Assembly (NCBI GenBank): GCA_041060555.1
Contig: JBEUDS010000034.1
Direction: 5' to 3' (one strand)
Origin: CAUJIW01 sp963205175
GTDB lineage: Bacteria; Pseudomonadota; Alphaproteobacteria; Sphingomonadales; Sphingomonadaceae
DNA: 23,715 nucleotides
Shown in pieces: positions 6,619 to 14,514 of the stretch; positions within the stretch are counted from its first letter, which is position 1, and every line of letters begins with the position of its first letter. The translations under genes were made by a program, and so were the position numbers. The notes under the pieces were generated by a model that saw nothing but the letters and a program-made list of their open reading frames with translations, was not told the DNA's origin and did no database searches.

Positions 6619-9195
6619 TCAGCCGACGCTGAGCGTCAGCCGGCCGTCGCCGTCGGTCACCCGCACGGTGGCGCCATCCTTGACCTCGCCGCGCAGGATC
6701 ATCTCGGCCAGCGGGTCCTGCAGATATTTCTGCACCACCCGCTTCAGCGGCCGGGCGCCATAGACCGGATCGTAGCCCATGCGGGCCAGCCAGCCGCGCG
6801 CCGCGTCGGTGAGGTCGAGGACGATCTTGCGATCGGCCAGCAGCTTCTGCACCCGCGCCACCTGGATATCGACGATCGGCCCCATGTGCGCCTCGCCCAG
6901 CCGGTGGAACAGGATGATCTCGTCCAGACGGTTGAGGAATTCCGGCCGGAAATGCCCGCGCACCACCGCCATCACCTCCTCGCGCACGTCGGAGGTGTCC
7001 TTGCCTTCCGGCAGCTGCGCGATGAACTGCGCGCCGAGGTTGGAGGTCAGCACGATGATGGTGTTGGTGAAATCCACCGTGCGGCCCTGACCGTCGGTCA
7101 GCCGGCCATCGTCGAGCACCTGCAGCAGCACGTTGAACACGTCCTGGTGCGCTTTCTCCACCTCGTCGAACAGCACCACCTGGTAGGGCCTGCGCCGCAC
7201 CGCCTCGGTCAGCACGCCGCCTTCCTCGTAACCGACATAACCCGGCGGCGCGCCGATCAGCCGGCTCACCGAATGCTTTTCCATGAACTCGCTCATGTCG
7301 ATGCGGGCCATGGCGGCGGGGTCGTCGAACAGGAAGGTCGCCAGGGCCTTGCACAGCTCGGTCTTGCCGACGCCGGTGGGGCCGAGGAACAGGAAGGAGC
7401 CCAGCGGCCGGTTGGGGTCCTGCAGACCGGCGCGCGCCCGGCGCACCGCCGCCGATACCGCGGCGACCGCTTCCGCCTGGCCGATCACCTGGCGGCCGAT
7501 CTCGCTCTCCATCGCCAGCAGCTTTTCCCGCTCGCCTTCGAGCATCTTGTCCACCGGCACGCCGGTCCAGCGCGACACCACGGCGGCGATGTCCTCCGCC
7601 ACCACTTCCTCGCGCACCATGGCGCTGGAGGCGGCGTCCCTGGCCTCGGCGATCTGGCGTTCCAGCGCCGGGATGACGCCATAGGCCAGTTCACCGGCGC
7701 GGGCGAGATTGCCGGTGCGCTGCGCCTGCTCCAGCTCGACACGCGCGGCGTCGAGCTTTTCCTTCAAGGATCGTTCGCCCTGCATCTTGTCGCGCTCGGC
7801 CTGCCAGCGGGCGGTGAGGTCGGCCGACTGGGCTTCGAGATTGCCCAGCTCGCCCTCGATCTTGGCCAGCCGATCCTTCGAGGCGGCGTCGCTCTCCTTC
7901 TTCAGCGCCTCGCGCTCGATTTTCAGCTGGATGATGCGGCGGTCGAGATTTTCAATCTCCTCGGGCTTGGACTCCACCTCCATGCGCAGGCGCGAGGCCG
8001 CCTCGTCCATCAGGTCGATGGCCTTGTCGGGCAGGAAGCGGTCGGTGATATAGCGGTTGGACAGCGTCGCCGCCGCCACCAGCGCGCCATCGGTGATGCG
8101 CACGCCGTGGTGGACCTCATATTTCTCCTTCAGGCCGCGCAGGATCGAGATCGTGTCCTCGACCGTCGGCTCGTTGACGAACACCGGCTGGAAGCGCCGC
8201 TCCAGCGCCGCGTCCTTCTCCACATACTTGCGGTATTCATCGAGCGTCGTCGCGCCGATGCAGTGCAGCTCGCCGCGCGCCAGCGCCGGCTTGAGCAGGT
8301 TGGAGGCATCCATGGCGCCATCGGTCTTGCCGGCGCCCACCAGCGTGTGCATCTCGTCGATGAACAGGATGATGTCGCCTTCCGCGCCGCGCACTTCCTC
8401 CAGCACGCCCTTGAGGCGTTCCTCGAACTCGCCGCGATATTTGGCACCGGCGATCAGGCTGCCCATGTCGAGCGCCATCACCCGGCGGTCCTTCAGGCCC
8501 TCCGGCACGTCGCCCTTGGCGATGCGCAGCGCCAGGCCCTCGGCGATGGCGGTCTTGCCGACGCCGGGCTCGCCGATCAGCACCGGATTGTTCTTTGAAC
8601 GCCGCGACAGCACCTGGATGGTGCGGCGGATTTCCTCGTCGCGGCCGATGACGGGATCGAGCTTGCCGTCGCGCGCCGCCTGGGTCAGGTCGCGGGCGAA
8701 CTTCTTCAGCGCGTCGTAACGATCCTCGGCGGACGCGGTGTCGGCCGTGCGACCCTGGCGAATCTGGTTGATGGCGCCGTTGAGGCCCTGGGCGGTGACG
8801 CCGGCGTCCGCCAGCATCCTGGCGGCCGGCGTGCCCTGCGCCAGCGCCAGCGCCAGCAGCAGCCGCTCGACCGTGACGTAGGAATCGCCGGCCTTGGTGG
8901 CCAGCTGCTCGGCCTGATCGAGCACGCGCACCGCATCGCCGTCCCAGCTGAGCTGGCCGGCGCCGCCGCCGGTGACCTGCGGCACCTTGGTGAGGGCGAG
9001 GTCGACCGCCTGGGTCGCCTGCTCCGGCCGGCCGCCGGCGGCGCGGATCAACCCCGCCGCCATGCCCTGCTCGTCCTCAAGCAGCGCCTTCAGCAGGTGC
9101 TCGCTTTGCACCCGCTGGTGGTTGTTGCGCAGCGCCACCGTCTGCGCCGATTGCAGGAACCCTTTGGCCCGTTCGGTAAACTTTTCGATGTTCAT
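6619..9195 (-). CDS. clpB: ATP-dependent disaggregase ClpB
   Basis: This Hsp100 hexameric chaperone extracts polypeptides from heat-induced aggregates with DnaK/DnaJ/GrpE. The 858 residues match the usual length of about 860. An N-terminal Clp repeat domain covers about 1-145. AAA1 has Walker A GEPGVGKT (208-215) and Walker B ILFIDE ending at 281. A charged coiled-coil M domain spans about 405-525. AAA2 has Walker A GPTGVGKT (605-612), pore loop GYVGYE (652-657) and Walker B VVLFDE. A GGGGG stretch precedes the ATG. The M domain distinguishes it from ClpA and ClpC. It is transcribed divergently from the globin-coupled receptor and ends at a strong terminator. Confidence 0.98.
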   Translation of the reverse strand: MNIEKFTERAKGFLQSAQTVALRNNHQRVQSEHLLKALLEDEQGMAAGLIRAAGGRPEQATQAVDLALTKVPQVTGGGAGQLSWDGDAVRVLDQAEQLATKAGDSYVTVERLLLALALAQGTPAARMLADAGVTAQGLNGAINQIRQGRTADTASAEDRYDALKKFARDLTQAARDGKLDPVIGRDEEIRRTIQVLSRRSKNNPVLIGEPGVGKTAIAEGLALRIAKGDVPEGLKDRRVMALDMGSLIAGAKYRGEFEERLKGVLEEVRGAEGDIILFIDEMHTLVGAGKTDGAMDASNLLKPALARGELHCIGATTLDEYRKYVEKDAALERRFQPVFVNEPTVEDTISILRGLKEKYEVHHGVRITDGALVAAATLSNRYITDRFLPDKAIDLMDEAASRLRMEVESKPEEIENLDRRIIQLKIEREALKKESDAASKDRLAKIEGELGNLEAQSADLTARWQAERDKMQGERSLKEKLDAARVELEQAQRTGNLARAGELAYGVIPALERQIAEARDAASSAMVREEVVAEDIAAVVSRWTGVPVDKMLEGEREKLLAMESEIGRQVIGQAEAVAAVSAAVRRARAGLQDPNRPLGSFLFLGPTGVGKTELCKALATFLFDDPAAMARIDMSEFMEKHSVSRLIGAPPGYVGYEEGGVLTEAVRRRPYQVVLFDEVEKAHQDVFNVLLQVLDDGRLTDGQGRTVDFTNTIIVLTSNLGAQFIAQLPEGKDTSDVREEVMAVVRGHFRPEFLNRLDEIILFHRLGEAHMGPIVDIQVARVQKLLADRKIVLDLTDAARGWLARMGYDPVYGARPLKRVVQKYLQDPLAEMILRGEVKDGATVRVTDGDGRLTLSVG

Positions 9196-9215
9196 GGGAA
9201 CTGCCCCCTCGGAAC

Positions 9216-9227
9216 GACAATGTTGTC
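9216..9227. repeat. GACAA/TTGTC dyad in the clpB leader
   Basis: GACAA and TTGTC flank a central TG, about 20 bp upstream of the clpB ATG. The same half-sites recur at 9283-9293 and 9417-9429 in this divergent intergenic region. Confidence 0.5.
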
Positions 9228-9234
9228 ATCGATG

Positions 9235-9262
9235 TAATGTGGCATTTTTGCCACACAAGGGG
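9235..9262 (-). promoter_or_regulatory. Candidate heat-shock (sigma-32-like) promoter of clpB
   Basis: On the minus strand CCCCTTG (complement of 9256-9262) is followed after 13 bp by CCACATTA (complement of 9235-9242). This resembles the CTTGAAA and CCCCAT elements of sigma-32 promoters with several mismatches. It starts about 40 bp upstream of the clpB ATG. ClpB is a classical sigma-32 target, which supports the reading, but the -35 match is partial. Confidence 0.4.
9238..9255. promoter_or_regulatory. Perfect inverted repeat inside the clpB promoter region
   Basis: TGTGGCATTTTTGCCACA is a perfect 7-bp dyad with a 4-nt T/A centre. It lies between and partly over the proposed -35 and -10 elements of clpB, the position of a repressor operator. 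It does not match the CIRCE element (TTAGCACTC half-sites). Confidence 0.55.
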
Positions 9263-9282
9263 TGCCGACCAACCGAACACAC

Positions 9283-9292
9283 TGTCGCGACA
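9283..9292. repeat. TGTCGCGACA palindrome
   Basis: A perfect 10-bp palindrome in the clpB/receptor intergenic region. With the following A it presents a CGACAA half-site like the dyads at 9216-9227 and 9417-9429. Confidence 0.5.
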
Positions 9293-9365
9293 ACACGGCC
9301 TGCATTCGTGGCCGGTCATCACGGCGGGCATGGCGATGCCCCCGCCAGCAGCTGGATATCCGACT

Positions 9366-9429
9366 GGTTAAATCAATTTTATCAAGATAGTTTATACTCT
9401 AACCATTTGTTCAGCATTGTCGACGACAA
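9366..9429 (+). promoter_or_regulatory. AT-rich candidate promoter and dyad upstream of the globin-coupled receptor
   Basis: An AT-rich patch in an otherwise GC-rich window carries TATACT at 9393-9398, a good sigma-70 -10 element, with only a weak -35 (TGGTTA near 9366). Just downstream TTGTCGACGACAA (9417-9429) is a perfect dyad of 6-bp arms around one base. The position between -10 and the gene suits an operator. Confidence 0.4.
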
Positions 9430-9479
9430 CAGACCACTCCAGTCCAGTATGAAAAAAGACCGTCGTCACGGAGTGTTAA

Positions 9480-10823
9480 GTGCAAACGGCCATCGCATCC
9501 AATCCACTCTCCCTCGCCCATGCCAATGGCGTCCAGCTCGACGCCAGCGACTGCGAAGCCCTCAAATCGCTGGCCCCCGCGCTGCCGGCAATCATCGCGC
9601 CGGTGCTGGATCAGTTCTACGACCATGTGCTCGGCATGGGCGATCTGGCGGCCATGTTCCGCGACGACGCCCACGTCGCCTTCGCCAAGAACGCGCAGAC
9701 CCGGCACTGGCTGAGGCTGTTCTCCGGTCAGATCGACGACGACTATCGCGCCTCGGCGACCCGGATCGGTGAGGCGCATGAGCGAATCGGCCTCGACCAG
9801 AGTCGCTATCTTGGCGGTTACGCCTTCGTGATGCAGCAACTGCTTCCGGCGATTGTCCGCCATGCCCAGGAACATGGGCGCGACATGGACGCCGACATCG
9901 CCGCCGTCACCAAAGCCGCCTTCCTCGACATGGACCTCGCGCTTTCGGTGTATCGGGACGTTAGCGACCGTCGCTATGCCGCCAACCTGGAAAAACTGGC
10001 GACGACGCTGGAGAATCAGATCGGCAGCTTCGTCGAGACCTGCGCCGCAACCGCCAGCACGGTCGCCGATGCGGCCACCCAGCTGGCCACCCAGGCGCAG
10101 CAGTCGGTCGACCATGTCAATTCGGTGGCCGCCGCCTCGTCGCAAACCGCCGACTCGGTAGAGAAAATCTCCGGCACCATGGAAACGCTGTCGTCGGCCA
10201 TCAGCGACATCGGCCGCCAGAGCGACGTCTGCCTGGAAATCGTCCACGAGGCGATCGCCTCGACCCAGTTTGCTGATCAGGCGGTGGACGAACTGCGGGC
10301 ACGCACCCAGGAAATCGAGGTGGTGCTGAAGCTGATCGAGAAGGTGGCCGGCCAGACCCGCCTGCTGGCGCTCAACGCCACCATCGAGGCCGCCCGCGCC
10401 GGCGAGGCCGGTCGAGGATTCGCCGTGGTCGCCAGCGAGGTCAAGTCGCTGGCCAATGAGACCGAGCACTCCACCGCCCGCATCGCCGGCCTGATCGAGA
10501 CCATGCAGGCCGCCACCAGCAACGCCGTGAAGGCCATCGAGACCATCCGCAGCCAGACCGGCCGCCTCAATGGCGTCACCGACGACCTCACCAGCTCGGT
10601 CGCCCGGCAGGACGCCAACAGCCGTGCCATCGCCCATGGCCTGCAGGAAGCCTCCGTCGGTGCGGCAGAAGTGTCACACAAGTCGCACATGGTCGCCAAC
10701 GCCAGCCAGGCGGTGGACTCCGAGGCCGGTCGGCTGCTGGAAGTCGCCCGGCAGCTCGCCGAGGACAACCGCTCGCTGCGCGATTCAGTGGCCTCCTTCC
10801 TGCGCAACCTGCGGGCAGCCTGA
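9480..10823 (+). CDS. Globin-coupled sensor chemoreceptor (HemAT-like)
   Basis: This is a soluble haem-based oxygen or gas sensor that would signal to a CheA kinase. Of 447 residues, about 20-165 form a protoglobin domain with the proximal haem ligand candidate His100 in EAHERIGL. Residues about 180-440 are a helical methyl-accepting chemotaxis signalling domain with the hairpin-tip signature LLALNATIEAARAGEAGRGF (295-314). No transmembrane segment or signal peptide is visible, so it should act in the cytoplasm, unlike most chemoreceptors. The start is a GTG preceded by GGAG six bases upstream. No che genes are nearby. It could control aerotaxis or another Che-like output. The gene ends 23 bp from the convergent alkA-like gene. 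Confidence 0.92.
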   Translation: MQTAIASNPLSLAHANGVQLDASDCEALKSLAPALPAIIAPVLDQFYDHVLGMGDLAAMFRDDAHVAFAKNAQTRHWLRLFSGQIDDDYRASATRIGEAHERIGLDQSRYLGGYAFVMQQLLPAIVRHAQEHGRDMDADIAAVTKAAFLDMDLALSVYRDVSDRRYAANLEKLATTLENQIGSFVETCAATASTVADAATQLATQAQQSVDHVNSVAAASSQTADSVEKISGTMETLSSAISDIGRQSDVCLEIVHEAIASTQFADQAVDELRARTQEIEVVLKLIEKVAGQTRLLALNATIEAARAGEAGRGFAVVASEVKSLANETEHSTARIAGLIETMQAATSNAVKAIETIRSQTGRLNGVTDDLTSSVARQDANSRAIAHGLQEASVGAAEVSHKSHMVANASQAVDSEAGRLLEVARQLAEDNRSLRDSVASFLRNLRAA

Positions 10824-10846
10824 CGCCGCTCAGCGCTCCCGCCCGC

Positions 10847-11470
10847 TCAGAGCGGGGCGCTGTTGGCGTAGTAATGCCAGCAGAACACCGCCATCGCGCC
10901 GCGATGCGGCCGCCAGCCTTCGGTCAGCGTGCGCAATGCCCTGGGGCGGGGCCGTTCCTCCAGCCTGAGCAGCCGCCGGACGCCTTCCTGCAGGCCGAGA
11001 TCGTCAGCCGGCCAGATGTCCGGCCGGCCCTCCGCGAACAGCAGGTAGATCTCCGCGCTCCAGCGGCCGAAGCCCTTGATCGACGACAGCACGGCGATCG
11101 CGGCCTCGTCGTCCATGGCCGCCAGCGCCGGGAAATCGAGCGTGCCCGTCTCCACCGCCTCCGCCAGCGAACGGGCATAGGCGATCTTCTGGCGCGAGAG
11201 GCCGCCGGCGCGCAGCATCTCGTCGCTGGCGGCAAGGATCACCGCGGGGCTGTCCAGATCGCCCAACGCCGCTTCCAGTCTGGCATAGATGGACTTGGCG
11301 GCTGCCACGGATATCTGCTGGGCGACCAGCGTCCGCAGCAGAGCGTTGTAGCCGGCCGGCCGGTGGCGCGGTTCCGGCAGCCCGACCTCGGCCAGCCCGG
11401 CGGCGACCCGCGAATCGGTACGCGCGACGGCGTTAATGGCCTTCTTCAGATGTGCGGCGGACAGTCCCAT
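10847..11470 (-). CDS. DNA-3-methyladenine glycosylase II (AlkA-type, HhH-GPD family)
   Basis: This base-excision repair enzyme removes alkylated purines such as 3-methyladenine. The 207-residue protein lacks the N-terminal domain of E. coli AlkA (282 aa) and resembles the short Mag1/AlkA-like forms. The helix-hairpin-helix is at about 129-140 (SSIKGFGRWSAE), and the catalytic aspartate is Asp157 in WPADDLGL, equivalent to AlkA Asp238. There is no C-terminal Fe-S cysteine cluster, which argues against Nth or MutY. The start ATG has only a weak upstream purine stretch. It is convergent with the chemoreceptor gene and divergent from the ferredoxin gene. Confidence 0.9.
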   Translation of the reverse strand: MGLSAAHLKKAINAVARTDSRVAAGLAEVGLPEPRHRPAGYNALLRTLVAQQISVAAAKSIYARLEAALGDLDSPAVILAASDEMLRAGGLSRQKIAYARSLAEAVETGTLDFPALAAMDDEAAIAVLSSIKGFGRWSAEIYLLFAEGRPDIWPADDLGLQEGVRRLLRLEERPRPRALRTLTEGWRPHRGAMAVFCWHYYANSAPL

Positions 11471-11552
11471 GGCGCATTCCGTCTTGCAGTGACGGCCTCA
11501 ATGTGTAGAGACCTGCTCTGCATTTGGGAATTGCAAGAGAGAAGACGCAGTC

Positions 11553-11870
11553 ATGGCCAAGCTGACCATTGTCAATCGCGCGGGCGAGGAAACCACCATC
11601 GAGGCCGAGACCGGCCTGTCGGTGATGGAGAACATCCGGGATGCCGGCTTCGACGAACTGCTTTCGTTGTGTGGCGGTTCCTGCTCCTGCGCCACCTGCC
11701 ATGTCTATGTGGATGACGCGTGGCTGGACAAGCTGGACGCCATGGGCATTGACGAGAACGAACTGCTGGATTCCTCGGATCATCGTCAGGACTCCTCCCG
11801 TCTGAGCTGTCAGATCGAGATGAGCGACGCCCTGGACGGCTTGAAGGTCGTCATCGCGCCGGAGGACTGA
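11553..11870 (+). CDS. [2Fe-2S] ferredoxin, adrenodoxin/FdxVI type
   Basis: This small soluble electron carrier has 105 residues. Cluster ligands are Cys40, Cys46, Cys49 and Cys86 in the spacing C-x5-C-x2-C-x36-C, typical of vertebrate-type (adrenodoxin-like) ferredoxins. An extra Cys44 lies in CGGSCSCATC. Family members serve Fe-S cluster assembly or cytochrome P450 systems. No isc genes or P450 lie nearby, so the partner is unknown. An AGAGAAG stretch precedes the ATG. It is monocistronic, divergent from the AlkA-type gene and followed 95 bp later by the sensor kinase. Confidence 0.94.
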   Translation: MAKLTIVNRAGEETTIEAETGLSVMENIRDAGFDELLSLCGGSCSCATCHVYVDDAWLDKLDAMGIDENELLDSSDHRQDSSRLSCQIEMSDALDGLKVVIAPED

Positions 11871-11965
11871 TCCGGGCGGCCCCGTCCCGTGCGGGCGTAC
11901 GGGAATAACGACTCGTCGCAGCGCCAGTGTCGCCGGCCGGCTCGGTGTGGTGTTAGACTGCGACG

Positions 11966-13072
11966 ATGGCCCGTCCTGCAGACCCTCTGATCGAGCAGTT
12001 CTTCATCCGCAAGGATCGCGCCTTCTGGATTCTCCAGACCGGCGGCTGGTTCGGCTATGGCCTGGTGCGTTTCCTCAACGGCCTGGCCAACAAGATGGGG
12101 CTCGACTATGTGGCGCCGACGCTGATCGGCGTCGCCACCGGGTTCTCGCTCTCGCTCATCATGGCGGCTGCCTTCCGCCAGATCATCCGCTTCCGGGCGC
12201 CGGTGGTGTGGAGCCTGAGCGCGGTGGTGGTGCTGGCCTGTTCCGGCCTGTTCTCGGTCATCGAGGTCTGGGGCCACGCCACCTTCTACGAGCCCGATTG
12301 GCAGCCGCGCGGCCTGCAGTTCCTCGGCGCGATCCTGGTCGACGTCACGGTGCTGACGGCGTGGGCCGCGCTCTATTACAGCATCAACTACTATCTGCTG
12401 CTGCGCCACCAGAGCGAACGGATGCTCAAGCTCTCCGCGCAGGCCCATGCCGCCCAGCTGAAGATGCTGCGCTACCAGATCAACCCGCACTTCCTGTTCA
12501 ACACGCTCAACTCCATCTCGACCCTGGTGATGCTGAAGGATGCCGAGCGCGCCAACGCCATGCTGTCGCGGCTATCGGCCTTCCTGCGCTACTCGCTGGT
12601 CTCCGAACCGGCTCATCTGGTGACCCTGGCGCAGGAAGTCGACGCGCTGCAACTCTACCTCGATATCGAGCGCATGCGCTTCGAGGACCGGCTGAAGGTC
12701 CGCTTCGACATCTCCCGCAATGCCCGCGAGGCCCTGCTGCCGTCGCTGCTGCTGCAGCCACTGGTGGAGAACGCCATCAAGTACGCCGTGGCGCCGGCCG
12801 AGGAAGGCGCGGAGATCGCCCTGCGGGCGGAGGTGAAGGGCGGCCGGCTGCGCCTCACCCTTTCCGACACCGGGCCGGGACTGGGCCAGGGCAAGACGCG
12901 GCCCACCGGCGGCAGCGGCGTTGGTCTGGCAAATATTCGTGATCGCCTGACGCAGGCTTATGGCCAGGATCATCGTTTTGAGATTGGGGCCAACGAACCG
13001 CACGGCGTGGTCGTGCGGATCGACATCCCCTTCCAGAGAACCGGACAGGCAACCAAGGAGGCCGCAGAATGA
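11966..13072 (+). CDS. LytS/YehU-family sensor histidine kinase
   Basis: The kinase is paired with the following LytTR regulator. Of 368 residues, about 20-145 contain around four membrane segments without an obvious extracytoplasmic ligand domain. The His_kinase (PF06580-type) dimerisation motif LRYQINPHFLFNTLNSIS carries the phospho-accepting His175. The ATPase domain has the N box LVENAIKYA (Asn269), DTGPGL (about 301-306) and GSGVGLANIRDRL (about 317-329). No clear Shine-Dalgarno sequence precedes the ATG at 11966. A TTAGAC element ends 8 nt upstream, so a very short leader is possible. The stop overlaps the regulator start by ATGA. The stimulus is unknown. Confidence 0.93.
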   Translation: MARPADPLIEQFFIRKDRAFWILQTGGWFGYGLVRFLNGLANKMGLDYVAPTLIGVATGFSLSLIMAAAFRQIIRFRAPVVWSLSAVVVLACSGLFSVIEVWGHATFYEPDWQPRGLQFLGAILVDVTVLTAWAALYYSINYYLLLRHQSERMLKLSAQAHAAQLKMLRYQINPHFLFNTLNSISTLVMLKDAERANAMLSRLSAFLRYSLVSEPAHLVTLAQEVDALQLYLDIERMRFEDRLKVRFDISRNAREALLPSLLLQPLVENAIKYAVAPAEEGAEIALRAEVKGGRLRLTLSDTGPGLGQGKTRPTGGSGVGLANIRDRLTQAYGQDHRFEIGANEPHGVVVRIDIPFQRTGQATKEAAE

Positions 13073-13857
13073 CGATCCGGACCATCATCGTGGACGACGA
13101 GGCGCTCGCCATCCAGGGGCTTGAGCTGCGACTGGCGAACCACCCCGACATCGAGATCATCGACCGCTGCCGCAATGGCCGCGAGGCGGTGCGCGCCATC
13201 AAGACCCTGAAACCGGACCTCGTGTTCCTCGACGTACAGATGCCGGGGTTCGACGGCTTCGGTGTCATCGAGGGACTGATGGACATCGAGTTGCCCCTGA
13301 TCGTGTTCGTCACCGCCTTCGACGAGTTCGCCCTCAAGGCCTTCGAGACCCAGGCGCTCGACTATCTGCTCAAGCCCGTCGACGAGGCGCGGCTGGCCGG
13401 CACCCTGGAGCGCGTCCGCGAGCGGCTGGCGCTGCGACGGGCCTCCGACGAAAGCGGCCGCCTGCGGGAGCTGCTGAAAACGGTGGCCCCTCAATCGGTG
13501 CCGCGCGCCGCCGAGGACGTGGCGCCGTCACGCTTCGAGCGGATGATCAACGTCAAGGATCGTGGCCAGATCTTCCGCGTCGACGTCGAGAACATCGAGC
13601 GCATCGACGCCGCCGGCGACTATATGTGCATCCACACCGGCGAGCAGACGCTGATCCTGCGCGAGACGATGAAGGATCTGGAGCGCCGGCTCGATCCGCG
13701 CAAGTTCCGCCGCATCCACCGCTCGACCATCGTCAACCTGGAACAGGTCAAGCAGGTCAAGCCGCACACCAATGGCGAATGCTATCTGGTGCTGTCGTCG
13801 GGCCAGCAGGTGAAGGTGTCGCGCAGCTACCGCGACGTGGTCGCCCGCTTCCTCTGA
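13069..13857 (+). CDS. LytTR-family response regulator
   Basis: This is a DNA-binding transcriptional regulator of 262 residues. The receiver domain (1-120) has the acidic pair Asp9/Asp10, the phospho-acceptor Asp55 in VFLDVQMPG, the VTAFDEFALKAF switch region and the conserved LLKP lysine near 105. A linker leads to a LytTR domain at about 158-262 with the typical RIHRSTIVNLEQVKQ segment. Its start lies inside the kinase stop (ATGA), so the two are translationally coupled. LytTR proteins usually bind paired direct repeats upstream of their targets, but I did not find a convincing pair in this window, so the regulon probably lies elsewhere. Confidence 0.94.
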   Translation: MTIRTIIVDDEALAIQGLELRLANHPDIEIIDRCRNGREAVRAIKTLKPDLVFLDVQMPGFDGFGVIEGLMDIELPLIVFVTAFDEFALKAFETQALDYLLKPVDEARLAGTLERVRERLALRRASDESGRLRELLKTVAPQSVPRAAEDVAPSRFERMINVKDRGQIFRVDVENIERIDAAGDYMCIHTGEQTLILRETMKDLERRLDPRKFRRIHRSTIVNLEQVKQVKPHTNGECYLVLSSGQQVKVSRSYRDVVARFL

Positions 13858-13874
13858 AATCCCACCGCCGGCCG

Positions 13875-13907
13875 GTCCGGGGCCTGACCGCCGTCAGCCC
13901 CCCGGAC
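13875..13907. terminator. Hairpin between convergent lytTR regulator and VOC genes
   Basis: GTCCGGGGCCTGAC and its near-complement GTCAGCCCCCCGGAC form a stem of about 14 bp with one bulge and a 4-nt CGCC loop. It sits between two gene ends and has no T-run on either side, so it may act as a bidirectional, rather weak terminator. Confidence 0.5.
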
Positions 13908-13910
13908 GGG

Positions 13911-14432
13911 TCAGGCCTTTACTGGAAACAGCCAGGCCTTGCGCGCCCGGGTCTGCTCGCTCCAGCGGGCGAGATGATCGCGCGCGGCGGCATCCGCAGT
14001 CCCCGCCTCGCGGGGCAGCAGCGGCGCCACCAGCTCCAGCTGCAATCCGTTGGGATCCCACAACGACAGGGCCATCGCCCCGGCGGCCGTCACCGGCTCG
14101 CCGCAGGGAATGTCGTGCTCGTCCAGCAGCTGCTTGAGCGCCAGCAGTGCCTCGGCCGAGGCCAGTGACAGCGCGACGTGCCGTTCGGCGCCGTCGGTCG
14201 GCGCGAACTGGTCCGGCCGGGCGGTCGCCGGTGCGTCGATAAAGCTCAACCGACCGCCATCGGACAGCGCGAACTGGAGTTGCAGCACCTCCGCAGCCCC
14301 ATCGTGCCGTACGCAGGCCTCGCCCGACGACACCGCCACCAGCGGCAGGCCCAGCAGTTCCTCGTAGAACAGCCGGGTCTCCTCCGCATCGCGGCACCGG
14401 AAGGCCACATGGTCAAGACCGTTGATCTGCAC
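13911..14432 (-). CDS. VOC (glyoxalase/bleomycin-resistance fold) family protein
   Basis: This 173-residue protein carries two beta-alpha-beta-beta-beta modules (about 5-70 and 82-138). Candidate metal ligands are His8 (GLDHVAF), His85 (ERHVAL) and Glu133 (LQLELV), the usual positions in metal-dependent VOC enzymes. The last 35 residues extend beyond the fold. The family includes glyoxalase I, extradiol dioxygenases and resistance proteins, and the substrate cannot be inferred here. It is transcribed divergently from chrA with an 82-bp intergenic region that contains a dyad, so shared regulation is possible. Confidence 0.85.
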   Translation of the reverse strand: MQINGLDHVAFRCRDAEETRLFYEELLGLPLVAVSSGEACVRHDGAAEVLQLQFALSDGGRLSFIDAPATARPDQFAPTDGAERHVALSLASAEALLALKQLLDEHDIPCGEPVTAAGAMALSLWDPNGLQLELVAPLLPREAGTADAAARDHLARWSEQTRARKAWLFPVKA

Positions 14433-14456
14433 CGGCGCGGGTTCCTGCCATTGTCG

Positions 14457-14482
14457 TTTAGGAAAGGTATGGTTACCCTAAA
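14457..14482. promoter_or_regulatory. Dyad in the VOC/chrA divergent promoter region
   Basis: TTTAGG (14457-14462) and CCTAAA (14477-14482) are perfect inverted arms, with an inner GGTA and TACC pair between them. The dyad lies 24 bp upstream of the VOC start and 32 bp upstream of chrA, where an operator for both genes could be. It resembles no operator I recognise. Confidence 0.45.
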
Positions 14483-14514
14483 GCCCTCAACGGATTGGGC
14501 AAGAGGGTCGTCAC

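Noticed and set aside
6886..8598. 570-codon open frame on the plus strand
   Set aside because: It is antisense to clpB, with a low-complexity His/Gln/Arg-rich translation and no recognisable domain.
9411..10637. 408-codon open frame antisense to the chemoreceptor
   Set aside because: The sense frame has protoglobin and MCP signatures. The antisense product is Gly/Asp/Val-rich noise.
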